Shown here in pieces: positions 51,405 through 59,649 of a stretch of DNA of 64,000 nt. The stretch's first letter is position 1; each line of letters begins with the position of its first letter. Under the pieces are notes generated by a model. It ran no database searches and was not told the origin of the DNA. It saw only the letters and a list, made by a program, of their open reading frames with translations. Source of the stretch: Aldehydirespirator sp965203575 (GTDB lineage: Bacteria; Actinomycetota; Acidimicrobiia; Acidimicrobiales; Aldehydirespiratoraceae); NCBI GenBank assembly GCA_965203575.1, contig OZ241894.1, positions 1,674,001-1,738,000 on the forward strand, given 5' to 3'. Made by a program: the position numbers and the translations under genes.

Positions 51405-52496
51405 ATGAACAGCCCCAGCCTGGTCATCGACCCGGAGTACGCCCTTCCCAACACGGCTTACCGGGACCCGGCCGTCCTCGAATCCGAGATGGCCGGGATC
51501 TGGCACGGCGACTGGGTGTTCGTCACCACCGAGGACCACCTCGGATCCCCCGGCGACCAGCTGCCGGTCGTGGTCGGCGACCAGCCGGTGCTGCTTCTGC
51601 GCAACCAGGAGGGAGAACTCTGCGCTCTGTCGAACCTGTGCGCCCACCGGGGCACCATGCTCGTCGAGCAGCCGGCCAACGCCAAGCGCATCCAGTGTCC
51701 CTACCACGCCTGGACCTACAGCGACGGCGGTCGGCTCCTGGCGGCGCCGTTCACACCGAAGGGAACCGTCGACAAGGCCGCCCACTGCCTGCCCGTGTAC
51801 CGGGTCGAGTCGTGGCACGGGCTGGTCTTCGTGAGCCTCGACCCCGACGTGGAGCCGCTGGCCGAACGCTTCGCCGCCGTCGAGCCCCACGCGGCGGCCC
51901 ACGGGATCGACTCCATGCACCACTGGTCCGCCTGGCAGGAGACGCAGGTCTGGGACTGCAACTGGAAGCTCGCCATCATCAACGCCATGGAGAGCTACCA
52001 CCTGTTCCAGGTCCATCCCAAGACGCTGGAGCCGTACACGCCCACCCGGGACGCCTACTACGTCGCGGGCTCGGCCCGGGCCACCGCCACCGGCGGCAGG
52101 GTCGAGGGCGCCGACGACTACCTGCTCATCAGCCTGCCGCCCGGCTTTGTGGGCGTGTTCAACGCCGGCGCCTTCTACTGGCAGGCGGTGCACCCCGCCG
52201 GCGTCGACCGTTGCACCGTGCGCACCGGCGGCGCCTTCGCCTCGACCCCACAGCGACGCCCCCGCGGCCGGCTGGCCCGGTGGCTCAGCTGGACCGCGGG
52301 CCAGGGGTACTCGCTCCCGGACTTCCTGCCCGAGGACAAGGCCATCTGCGAGCGGGGCCAGCGGGGCGTCTCCGGCGACTTCGATCCGGGGCGGCTCGTC
52401 GCCGCCGAGCGGGTGGTGGCCGACTTCGGCCACTACCTCAACTGGCGGCTCAACGGGATCGAGCCGCCCGCCGCACACAAGGAGGCGAGCCCGTGA
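51405..52496 (+). CDS. Rieske non-haem iron oxygenase alpha subunit (betaine/carnitine/proline-betaine demethylase-like)
   Basis: A 363-aa ring-hydroxylating-type oxygenase. The [2Fe-2S] Rieske site is Cys79, His81, Cys98 and His101 (CAHRG, CPYHAW). The mononuclear iron site contains NAMESYHLFQVHP (Glu196, His199, His204). In this setting it most likely demethylates a quaternary amine, as GbcA does for glycine betaine. No reductase is adjacent; the ferredoxin encoded at 56917 may donate electrons. ATG 51405 (or 51393) has no good ribosome-binding site, so translation may be leaderless. Confidence 0.82.
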   Translation: MNSPSLVIDPEYALPNTAYRDPAVLESEMAGIWHGDWVFVTTEDHLGSPGDQLPVVVGDQPVLLLRNQEGELCALSNLCAHRGTMLVEQPANAKRIQCPYHAWTYSDGGRLLAAPFTPKGTVDKAAHCLPVYRVESWHGLVFVSLDPDVEPLAERFAAVEPHAAAHGIDSMHHWSAWQETQVWDCNWKLAIINAMESYHLFQVHPKTLEPYTPTRDAYYVAGSARATATGGRVEGADDYLLISLPPGFVGVFNAGAFYWQAVHPAGVDRCTVRTGGAFASTPQRRPRGRLARWLSWTAGQGYSLPDFLPEDKAICERGQRGVSGDFDPGRLVAAERVVADFGHYLNWRLNGIEPPAAHKEASP

Positions 52497-52762
52497 TTCC
52501 TGCCTGGAGCAGCCCTGCGACGTCGAGCGCCGTCAAGCCGTGGCTCACGTGGACGGCCCTGGCCGCGATGTGGCTGCTGACCTTCACCGGCCAGTACTGG
52601 GTCTACCCCCTGCTGTTCCTGGCGTGGGCGGCCTACGACCTGGTCACCGGCGAGAGCAGCTTCATCCAGCGCGTCACCCGCCGTGCCCAGCCGGTCACAT
52701 ACTGGCTCGTCGTGTCGAGCTGGATCCTGCTCGCCGTGCTGTGGGTCGCCTACCCGGCATAG
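52493..52762 (+). CDS. Small two-helix membrane protein coupled to the Rieske oxygenase
   Basis: An 89-aa protein with hydrophobic stretches at about 17-45 (LTWTALAAMWLLTFTGQYWV and following) and 69-88 (TYWLVVSSWILLAVLWVAY). The GTG at 52493 overlaps the oxygenase stop (GTGA), and GGAGG lies 8 bases upstream, so translation is well supported. No family recognised. It could tether the oxygenase or an electron donor to the membrane (inference). Confidence 0.7.
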   Translation: MIPAWSSPATSSAVKPWLTWTALAAMWLLTFTGQYWVYPLLFLAWAAYDLVTGESSFIQRVTRRAQPVTYWLVVSSWILLAVLWVAYPA

Positions 52763-52862
52763 ACACGCCGGCTGGTGCCCGCGGGGGCCGTACCGCAACT
52801 ACACTGCCCGCTCGCCGTGGCCTGTCGGTCCGGCGCAGATGCACACACCTTCGGGAGGGGCG

Positions 52863-55325
52863 GTGACGCAAGAGGCGCGGTGCGTGATCATCGGAGGCGG
52901 GGCCATGGGGGTCGGCCTGCTCTACTACCTCGCCCACGAGGGCTGGACCGACACCGTCCTGCTGGAGAAGGGCGAGCTGACCTCGGGGTCCACCTGGCAC
53001 GCGGCCGGGCTGATCCCCAACTTCATCGGCGACCTGAACATGGCCAAGGTCCATGAGGAGGCGGTGGCGCTGTACCCCCGCCTCGAGGAGGAGACCGGGC
53101 TGTCGGCCGGCTGGCATGGCTGCGGCGCCATCCGGCTGGCCCGCACCGACGACGAGGTCGACTGGCACCGCTACGTGCACGCCATGCTCACCCAGGTCGG
53201 CATCGAGTCGCACCTGATCGGCCCTGCCGAGATCCGCACGCGCCATCCGCTGCTGGAGGACCTCAGCGACATCCAGCTCGGGTTCTACACCCCCAACGAC
53301 GGCTGGACCGACCCCTCGGGCTGCACCAACGCCATGGCCCGGGGCGCCCGCAACCTCGGCTGCGAGATCCGGCGCCACACACTGGTGACCGACATGAGCC
53401 AGTTGCCCGACGGGCGGTGGGAGATCATCGCAACCCCCGGCGGCATGAGCGGCAAGGGTGCCGACAGCTACCGGATCGTGTGCGAGCACGTCGTGAACGC
53501 GGCCGGCCACTACGCCCCGCAGCTCGGGGCCATGGTCGGCCTGGACGTTCCCATCGTCTCGGTGATCCACCAGTACCTGGTCACCGAGCCCCTCCAGGCC
53601 ATGATCGACCTCGGCTTTGAGCCTCCCGTGACACGCGACCCCCGGTCCTCGTGCTACTACCGCCGGGAGATCGACGGCCTGCTGGTCGGCCCCTACGAGA
53701 TGTCCGACTCCAGGGTGTACGGGGTGGAGGGCATCGACTGGGCCCACGACTTCCACCTCACCGGCGAGAACGTCGACGTGCTCGAGGAGTGCCTCGAGTA
53801 CACGGTCATGCGCATCCCCGCCTTCGCCGAGGCCGGCATCAAGCAGATCGTGTCAGGCCCGATCACCCACACCCCCGATTCCGGGTACCTGATGGGACCC
53901 GCGCCGGGGCTGCGCAACTACTGGCACTGCAACGGCGCGTCCATCGGCATCACCCAGGGTCCCGGCGCGGGCAAGTATCTGGCCCAGTGGATGATCCACG
54001 GTCAGACCGAGATCAACGTCCGGGGCATGGATCCCCGCCGCTTCGGGGATCACAGCGGGCCCCGTTCGACCTTCGCCATAGCCAAGGCCCACGACGAGTA
54101 CCACGAGATGTACCAGGTGCGCCTGCCGGGCGAGTTCCGGGCCGCGGGGCGGCCCCAGAAGACCAACCCCATCTACGATCGCCTCGACCGGCTGGGCGCC
54201 CAGTGGCAGGAGGTGTACGGCTGGGAGCGGCCCCAGTACTTCTCGCCCAACGGGACCGGCGAGCGGCACTCGTTCCGCCGCTCCAACGCTTTCGATCCGG
54301 TGGCCGACGAGGTGCGGGGAGTGCGCGAGAGGGTCGGGATCGCCGACATCACCGCCTTCGCCTCCTTCGAGGTGACCGGGGCCGACGCGGCCGCCCTGCT
54401 CGATCGTCTGTCGGCCAACCGGCTGCCGGCCCGCGACGGTGGCATCCGGCTGACGCACATGCTCACCGAGCTCGGCGGCATCGAGTGCGAGATGACCATC
54501 GCCCGGCTGGCGCCCGACCGCTTCTACGCGACCTCGGCCATCATGGGCCAGAGCCACGACCTCGACTGGCTGGTGCAGCACACCGCCGATGGCGAAGATG
54601 TGGAGGTGGCCGACGTCACCGACTCCACCGGCCTTCTGGCGGTGACCGGCCCCCGGGCCCGCGACGTGATCGCGCCGCTCACCGACGCCGACTTGAGCAA
54701 CGAGGGGTTCCGGTGGCTGACCGCGGCCGAGATCGGTGTCGCCGGAGTGCCGTGCCTGGCCCTGCGGGTGTCGTACGTGGGTGAGCTGGGCTGGGAGCTG
54801 CACTGCGGCATGGACCGCCTGGCCGAGCTGTACGACGCGGTGGTGGCCGCGGGCGAGCCCCACGGCATGGTCCATTTCGGCAGCTACGCCATGAACGTCA
54901 TGCGCATCGAGAAGGGCTACAAGGCCTGGGGCTCGGAGCTCACCACCGAGATCACCCCGATCGAGGCCCGTCTCGAGCGCTTCATCGACCTCGAGCGGCC
55001 GTTCATCGGCCGCGACGCCACCGTGGCCCGGCGCGACCAGTCCGAGCCGCTGTCGATGGTGCTGGTGTACTGCGAGGTGGACGCCACCGACAACGACGTG
55101 CGCGGCAACGAGCCCGCCTTCGACGCCGAAGGCAACGTCATGGGCATCGCCACCAGCGGCACCTGGGGCCATACCGTTGGACGCAGTCTGGCTTTCGTCT
55201 ATGTGGCGCCGGAGTTCGAGGCGCCCGGATCGACGTTCGAGCTCGACCTGCTGGGGGAGCGTCGGGTATGCACCGTGCTGGCCGAGCCGGCCTACGACCC
55301 GGCCAACACGGCCCCCCGCGCCTGA
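52863..55325 (+). CDS. Dimethylglycine/sarcosine dehydrogenase family protein (FAD plus GcvT), copy 2
   Basis: An 820-aa paralogue of the gene at 47905 with the same architecture. It has the FAD motif VIIGGGAMGVGLLYYL, covalent-flavin His46 in GSTWHAAGL, and a GcvT-like C-terminus (SYVGELGWELHC, GSYAMNVMRIEKGYKAWG). It differs widely from copy 1, so the two probably act on different N-methyl substrates. GTG 52863 is preceded by GGGAGGGG. It is followed by the MttB-family gene after 15 bases. Confidence 0.87.
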   Translation: MTQEARCVIIGGGAMGVGLLYYLAHEGWTDTVLLEKGELTSGSTWHAAGLIPNFIGDLNMAKVHEEAVALYPRLEEETGLSAGWHGCGAIRLARTDDEVDWHRYVHAMLTQVGIESHLIGPAEIRTRHPLLEDLSDIQLGFYTPNDGWTDPSGCTNAMARGARNLGCEIRRHTLVTDMSQLPDGRWEIIATPGGMSGKGADSYRIVCEHVVNAAGHYAPQLGAMVGLDVPIVSVIHQYLVTEPLQAMIDLGFEPPVTRDPRSSCYYRREIDGLLVGPYEMSDSRVYGVEGIDWAHDFHLTGENVDVLEECLEYTVMRIPAFAEAGIKQIVSGPITHTPDSGYLMGPAPGLRNYWHCNGASIGITQGPGAGKYLAQWMIHGQTEINVRGMDPRRFGDHSGPRSTFAIAKAHDEYHEMYQVRLPGEFRAAGRPQKTNPIYDRLDRLGAQWQEVYGWERPQYFSPNGTGERHSFRRSNAFDPVADEVRGVRERVGIADITAFASFEVTGADAAALLDRLSANRLPARDGGIRLTHMLTELGGIECEMTIARLAPDRFYATSAIMGQSHDLDWLVQHTADGEDVEVADVTDSTGLLAVTGPRARDVIAPLTDADLSNEGFRWLTAAEIGVAGVPCLALRVSYVGELGWELHCGMDRLAELYDAVVAAGEPHGMVHFGSYAMNVMRIEKGYKAWGSELTTEITPIEARLERFIDLERPFIGRDATVARRDQSEPLSMVLVYCEVDATDNDVRGNEPAFDAEGNVMGIATSGTWGHTVGRSLAFVYVAPEFEAPGSTFELDLLGERRVCTVLAEPAYDPANTAPRA

Positions 55326-55340
55326 AGGGAGGCGAGGCGT

Positions 55341-56879
55341 ATGGCTGACCAACCAGGAGGCCGGCGCCGCAGCGGGGGCCGGGCCGGGCGCATCGCGGCC
55401 CGCCAGGCTCCGCTGGAAGTCGACGTGCGTCCGGTGCGCCCCGGACTGCCCGGCGGCAAGTTCTCTCCCCTGAGCGAGTCCGACATGCAGCAGGTGTACG
55501 ACGCCGCGCTGGCGCTGCTCTCCGACGTCGGCATGGGCTCGCCCATCGATGAGTTCGTCGACGTGGTCACCGCGGCCGGCGGCCATGTCGACGACGCCGG
55601 TCGCCTGCGCTATCCGAAGGGCGTGGTGGAGGGCGCCATCGCCACCGCGGCCAAGGAGTGGGTCTGGCACGGCTTCGACGACGAGCGGTCCATCACCGTG
55701 GGCGGCGACCGGGTCCACTTCGGCACCGCCGGCGCCGCAGTCCTCATGTACGACCATGTGACCGGTGTCTTCCGTCCCTCCACCGCGGTCGACGTGTACG
55801 ACTGCGCCCGCCTGGTCGACGCCCTCGACAACATCCACTTCTTCGTCCGCACCGTGGTGGCCCGCGACATGGAGGACGCCCGGCTGCTTGACCTCAACAC
55901 CGCCTATGCGGCCATGGTCGGCACCACCAAGCCCATCGGCACGTCGTGGTTCGAGCGGGAGCACGTGTACGAGACGGTGGACATGTTCGACATGGCCCTG
56001 GGCGGACCGGGCGAGTTCCGCAAGCGGCCCTTCGTGGCGGCCAACAACACGTTCGTGGTGCCGCCGCTGCGCTTCGCGGAGGAGTCGGCGAAGGCCATGG
56101 TCGCCCAGGTGGAGACGGGCATGCCCATCAACCTGCTGTCGGCCGGGCAGGCCGGGGCCACCTCGCCCGCGGCTCTGGCCGGGTCGCTGGCCCAGGCCCT
56201 GGCCGAGTGCCTGGCTGCGCTGACCGGAGTGAACCTGCTGAACCCGGGCCACCCGTGCGTGATGGGTATGTGGCCGTTCGTGTCGGACCTGCGCACCGGC
56301 GCCATGAGCGGCGGATCGGGCGAGGAGGGCATTCTCAATGCGGCCGCGGCCCAGTTGCTCAACTGGATAGGGCTGCCGTCGGGGGTGGCCGCGGGCATGG
56401 CCGACTCCAAGGTCCCCGACAACCAGGCCGGCTACGAGAAGGGCATAAACATCACGCTGGCCGGCCAGGCCGGTGCCAATCTGGTGTACGAGTCGGCCGG
56501 GATGCTGGCCAGCATCCTGAGCTGCTCTTTGGAGGCGCTGGTGATCGACAACGACATGCTCGGCTCCATCAACCGCACGGTGCGGGGCATCGAGGTCAAC
56601 GAGGAGACGCTGTCGGCCCAGCTGATCGCCGATGTGGTGTCGGGGCCTGGCCACTTCCTGGGCTCACCCCAGACCCTGGACCTGATGCAGCGCGAGTACG
56701 TCTACCCCGAGATCGGTGACCGTGACACTCCCGACAACTGGCTCGACGCCGGGGGCAAGGACTCGCGGGTCCGGGCCCACGAGTACGTGCAGCAGGTGCT
56801 GGCCGAGCACCGGCCGGTCCACGTCAGCGCCGAGATCGACGCCCGTATCCGGTCCGCCTTCCCGATTCACCTACCGTAA
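55341..56879 (+). CDS. MttB-superfamily methyltransferase without pyrrolysine
   Basis: A 512-aa protein of the trimethylamine methyltransferase family (YDAALALLSDVGMGSP, DLNTAYAAMVGTTKPIG, ANNTFVVPPLRF, LLSAGQAGATSPAALAGSLA, NQAGYEKGINITLAGQAGAN). The reading frame has no internal amber codon, so pyrrolysine is not used. Such proteins include glycine-betaine methyltransferases (MtgB), which need a corrinoid protein. No corrinoid protein or RamA-type activator is encoded in the window, so either they are elsewhere or this aerobic branch uses another acceptor. Confidence 0.83.
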   Translation: MADQPGGRRRSGGRAGRIAARQAPLEVDVRPVRPGLPGGKFSPLSESDMQQVYDAALALLSDVGMGSPIDEFVDVVTAAGGHVDDAGRLRYPKGVVEGAIATAAKEWVWHGFDDERSITVGGDRVHFGTAGAAVLMYDHVTGVFRPSTAVDVYDCARLVDALDNIHFFVRTVVARDMEDARLLDLNTAYAAMVGTTKPIGTSWFEREHVYETVDMFDMALGGPGEFRKRPFVAANNTFVVPPLRFAEESAKAMVAQVETGMPINLLSAGQAGATSPAALAGSLAQALAECLAALTGVNLLNPGHPCVMGMWPFVSDLRTGAMSGGSGEEGILNAAAAQLLNWIGLPSGVAAGMADSKVPDNQAGYEKGINITLAGQAGANLVYESAGMLASILSCSLEALVIDNDMLGSINRTVRGIEVNEETLSAQLIADVVSGPGHFLGSPQTLDLMQREYVYPEIGDRDTPDNWLDAGGKDSRVRAHEYVQQVLAEHRPVHVSAEIDARIRSAFPIHLP

Positions 56880-56916
56880 GCTTCGCCGTGGGGTGCACAC
56901 AGAAGGGAAGGTGCCC

Positions 56917-57114
56917 ATGAGAGTTCGCGTTGACCAGGAGGCCTGCCAGGGCCACAACCGCTGCTACATGCTGGCGCCGGAGCTGTTCGATGTGGACGAC
57001 GAGGGCACCGCTTTCGAGATCGGCGACGGCCAGGTGCCCCCCGAGCTGGAGGAGAAGGCCCGCCTGGCCTTCGACAACTGCCCCGAGTACGCGGTCGAGT
57101 TGACCGAAGACTGA
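56917..57114 (+). CDS. Small ferredoxin, [3Fe-4S]/[4Fe-4S] single-cluster type
   Basis: A 65-aa protein with Cys10, Cys16 (CQGHNRC) and a distal Cys (about 54) in NCPEYA, the pattern of single-cluster ferredoxins that serve P450s and other oxygenases in actinobacteria. ATG 56917 with AAGGGAAGG upstream; GTG 56911 is an alternative. It ends the region-5 gene group and may supply electrons to the Rieske oxygenase. Confidence 0.82.
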   Translation: MRVRVDQEACQGHNRCYMLAPELFDVDDEGTAFEIGDGQVPPELEEKARLAFDNCPEYAVELTED

Positions 57115-57160
57115 TCCCCCACAACCTGCGACTGCACTAGCCGTTCAGAGCCGACCCGGT

Positions 57161-57253
57161 TAGAGGCCGAGCGGGCAGGCGAGCGAATACGGCCCATACG
57201 GGCGAGGCCGTGGCCCGAGCGGCCCGTGAGCGCAGCGAACAAGAGCGGGAGAC
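57161..57253 (+). repeat. Dispersed repeat R7 (long form)
   Basis: TAGAGGCCGAGCGGGC, a variable middle with GAGCGAATACGGCC, then GGGCGAGGCCGTGGCCCGAG, CGGCCCGTGAGCGCAGCG and AACAAGAGCGGGAGAC. It fills much of the 237-bp gap between the ferredoxin and EF-G-like genes; the remainder is the leader of the EF-G-like gene. Confidence 0.85.
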
Positions 57254-57351
57254 ACCCCATAGCAACGCGACGGGCTTGCGCCTCCCCGCGCACGCTCTTA
57301 GTGTCGGCGTCCCTTGTGTGCGCAGGTCTACCAACAGGAGGGATAGTCAGC

Positions 57352-59397
57352 GTGTCGTCGCATTCCATCAGAAACGTCGTCCTCGTCGGCCACAACGGCA
57401 ACGGCAAGACCACCCTCGCCGAGGCAATGCTGTACCGGGCCGGCGTGTTGAGCCGGATGGGCCGCGTAGACGACGGCACCGCCCACTGCGACCACGACCC
57501 CGAGGAGAAGGCCCGCCACCAGAGCCTGGGTGTGGCGGTGGCGTCGTTCGACTGGCGCGACCACCGGATAAACATCATCGACACCCCGGGCTACACCGAC
57601 TTCGTGGGCGAGGCCGTCAACGGCATGCACGCAGCCGATCTGGCGGTCTTCGTTGTGGACGCGGTGTCGGGGGTACAGGCTCAGGACCAGGTCATGTGGC
57701 GCCACGCCGAGCGCTTGGGCCTGCCCCGGATGATGTTCGTGAACGGGCTCGACCGGGAGCGCTCGTCGTTCGAGCGCACCCTTGACGACCTGCAGTCGCA
57801 CTTCGGCTCCAGTGTCGAAGCGGTGGAACTCCCGCTGGGTGTGGAGGCTTCCTTCCACGGCATCGCCGATCTGGTGGGCGACGGCGCCCTCGACTACAGC
57901 AGCGGGCAGTCGGCGGCCGCGCCCATTCCCGACGACGTGGCCTCGGCAGCTTCCGACGGCCACATCCAACTCGTGGAGGACGTCGTCGAGGGCGACGACG
58001 AGCTTCTCGAGCAGTACCTGGAGGGGGAGGAGCCCACCCAGGAGCAGTTGGAGCAGCTCATCAGGGACGCGGTCGTGCAACGCAACGTGTTCCCGGTGCT
58101 GTGCGGCTCGGCGGCCAAGCCCATAGGCGTGGACCACCTGCTCGACTTCATCTGCCGGGTCGGCCCCGCGCCGGGCGACACCGGCCCGGTTGCCGCAGTG
58201 CGGGGCGGTGAGTCGGTCACCTTGGAGATCGACGATGCTGGCCCGCCGGCGGTGCTGGTGTTCAAGACCCGAATCGACGACTTCCTGGGACAGATCTCGT
58301 TCATGAAGGTGCTGTCGGGCACGATCCGCTCCAACGAGACGCTCGTCAACAGCCGCACCGGCGACAAGGAGCGGCTCCACAACCTGATGTCGTTCACTGG
58401 TGGCGACCACCACGGGGTGGATCATCTCGATGTAGGCGACATCGTGGCCGTCACCAAGCTCGGCGATGTGCGAACCGGCGACACGCTGTCCAACGATGCG
58501 GCGCTGTCGGTGCCGATCACCCCACCGCCCGTCCCTGTCTACGGGGTGGCGATCCACGCCTCGGCCCCGGCCCAGGAGGACAAGCTGGCCTCGGCGCTGC
58601 GCCGCTTCGCCACCGAGGATCCCAGCCTCGTGATCCGCCAGGACCCCACCACCCGCCAGACGGTGCTGTCCGGTGCCGGCGAGGCCCACATCCGGGTAGT
58701 GCGGTCCCGGCTGGAGCGCATGGGGATCGACTTCGAGGTCGAGGACATGCGGGTGGCGTACCTGGAGACGCTGGCCCGGCCGGCCGACGTGGAGGCCAAG
58801 CACAAGAAACAGAGCGGCGGGCACGGGCAGTTCGCGGTGGCCATGGTGCGTTTCGAGCCGCTGCCGCGGGGCGGTGGCTACGAGTTCGACACCGAGGTGA
58901 CCGGGGGCGCCATTCCCCGCAACCTGATCCCTGCGGTGGGTTCGGGCATCGAGGAGGCCATGGCCAACGGCGGCCGGCACGGGTTCCCGATGGTGGACCT
59001 GAGGGCGGTGTGCTACGACGGCAAGCACCATTCGGTGGACTCGTCGGAGATGAGCTTCAAGATCGCGGGATCGCTGGCGCTCAAGCAGGCGGTGGAGCAG
59101 GTGGGCAGCGCGGTGCTCGAACCGATCAGCGAGATCCAAGTAGAGGTTCCCGACGCCTACCAGGGCGACGTTCTGGGCGACTTGAACTCGCGGCGGGGCC
59201 AGGTGTTCGGCACCGAGCCGGGCTCGACTGCGGGCACCAGCGTGATCCGCGCCCACGTTCCGACGTCGGAGATCCTCAGCTACGTGATCGACCTGCGGTC
59301 GATGACCGGCGGCACCGGCACCTTCAGCGCCGCGCACCACGACTACCAGCCGCTGCCTCACGCCCTGCTGGCCAAGGTTGTCGTCGCCGACGACTGA
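57352..59397 (+). CDS. Elongation factor G-like GTPase (EF-G2 type)
   Basis: A 681-aa translational GTPase: P-loop GHNGNGKTT (13-21), DTPGYTDF switch II, then domains II-V (DDFLGQISFMKVLSG, EAHIRVVRSRLERM, SGGHGQFAVAMVRFEP, GDVLGDLNSRRGQVFG). The canonical NKxD base-recognition motif reads NGLD (131-134), a deviation at the second position. Canonical EF-G is normally encoded with rpsL/rpsG and tuf, which are absent here, so this is an accessory paralogue of unknown role (ribosome recycling or stress). GTG 57352 is preceded by AGGAGGG (57336-57342); the frame is open further upstream through repeat R7. Confidence 0.87.
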   Translation: MSSHSIRNVVLVGHNGNGKTTLAEAMLYRAGVLSRMGRVDDGTAHCDHDPEEKARHQSLGVAVASFDWRDHRINIIDTPGYTDFVGEAVNGMHAADLAVFVVDAVSGVQAQDQVMWRHAERLGLPRMMFVNGLDRERSSFERTLDDLQSHFGSSVEAVELPLGVEASFHGIADLVGDGALDYSSGQSAAAPIPDDVASAASDGHIQLVEDVVEGDDELLEQYLEGEEPTQEQLEQLIRDAVVQRNVFPVLCGSAAKPIGVDHLLDFICRVGPAPGDTGPVAAVRGGESVTLEIDDAGPPAVLVFKTRIDDFLGQISFMKVLSGTIRSNETLVNSRTGDKERLHNLMSFTGGDHHGVDHLDVGDIVAVTKLGDVRTGDTLSNDAALSVPITPPPVPVYGVAIHASAPAQEDKLASALRRFATEDPSLVIRQDPTTRQTVLSGAGEAHIRVVRSRLERMGIDFEVEDMRVAYLETLARPADVEAKHKKQSGGHGQFAVAMVRFEPLPRGGGYEFDTEVTGGAIPRNLIPAVGSGIEEAMANGGRHGFPMVDLRAVCYDGKHHSVDSSEMSFKIAGSLALKQAVEQVGSAVLEPISEIQVEVPDAYQGDVLGDLNSRRGQVFGTEPGSTAGTSVIRAHVPTSEILSYVIDLRSMTGGTGTFSAAHHDYQPLPHALLAKVVVADD

Positions 59398-59437
59398 AGC
59401 ACACACCGGCGGCGGTCCATCGGCGGGCAGATGGGTT

Positions 59438-59515
59438 TGGCGCGCTCGAAGGGACTCGAACCCCCAACCTTCTGATCCGTAGTCAGATGCTCTATCCAAA
59501 TTGAGCTACGAGCGC
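59438..59515 (-). tRNA. tRNA-Arg (anticodon ACG)
   Basis: On the minus strand the acceptor arms GCGCTCG (59515-59509) and CGAGCGC pair, with discriminator G and an encoded CCA (59440-59438). The anticodon arm is TCTGA-CTACGGA-TCAGA (anticodon ACG) and the T arm contains GGTTCGAGTCCC. The D loop has one extra T compared with the usual form. Confidence 0.93.
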
Positions 59516-59649
59516 TGGGGAATCGCCAGTGTACGTCGCGGTCGCGCCGGGAAGCTACGGGTCGGAGCCAGCGTCCTGGGAGCTGGTGGGTGACGGTGCT
59601 GGTCGCAGAGTCCGCTATACACATACGGTCGCTCTCGAAGGGAGTCTGA

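Noticed and set aside
53853..56654. 933-codon minus-strand frame opposite the DMGDH and MttB genes
   Set aside because: Covers two well-supported plus-strand genes and has no recognisable domain.
55341..56879. Pyrrolysine-containing MttB
   Set aside because: The whole 512-codon frame contains no in-frame TAG and no pyl genes are seen.
10131..57253. CRISPR array from the repeated core
   Set aside because: The seven copies are far apart, in both orientations and of variable form, with no regular spacers or cas genes.
57328..59499. 723-codon minus-strand frame opposite the EF-G-like gene
   Set aside because: Shadow frame, His/Arg/Val-rich without motifs; it also runs into the tRNA-Arg gene.
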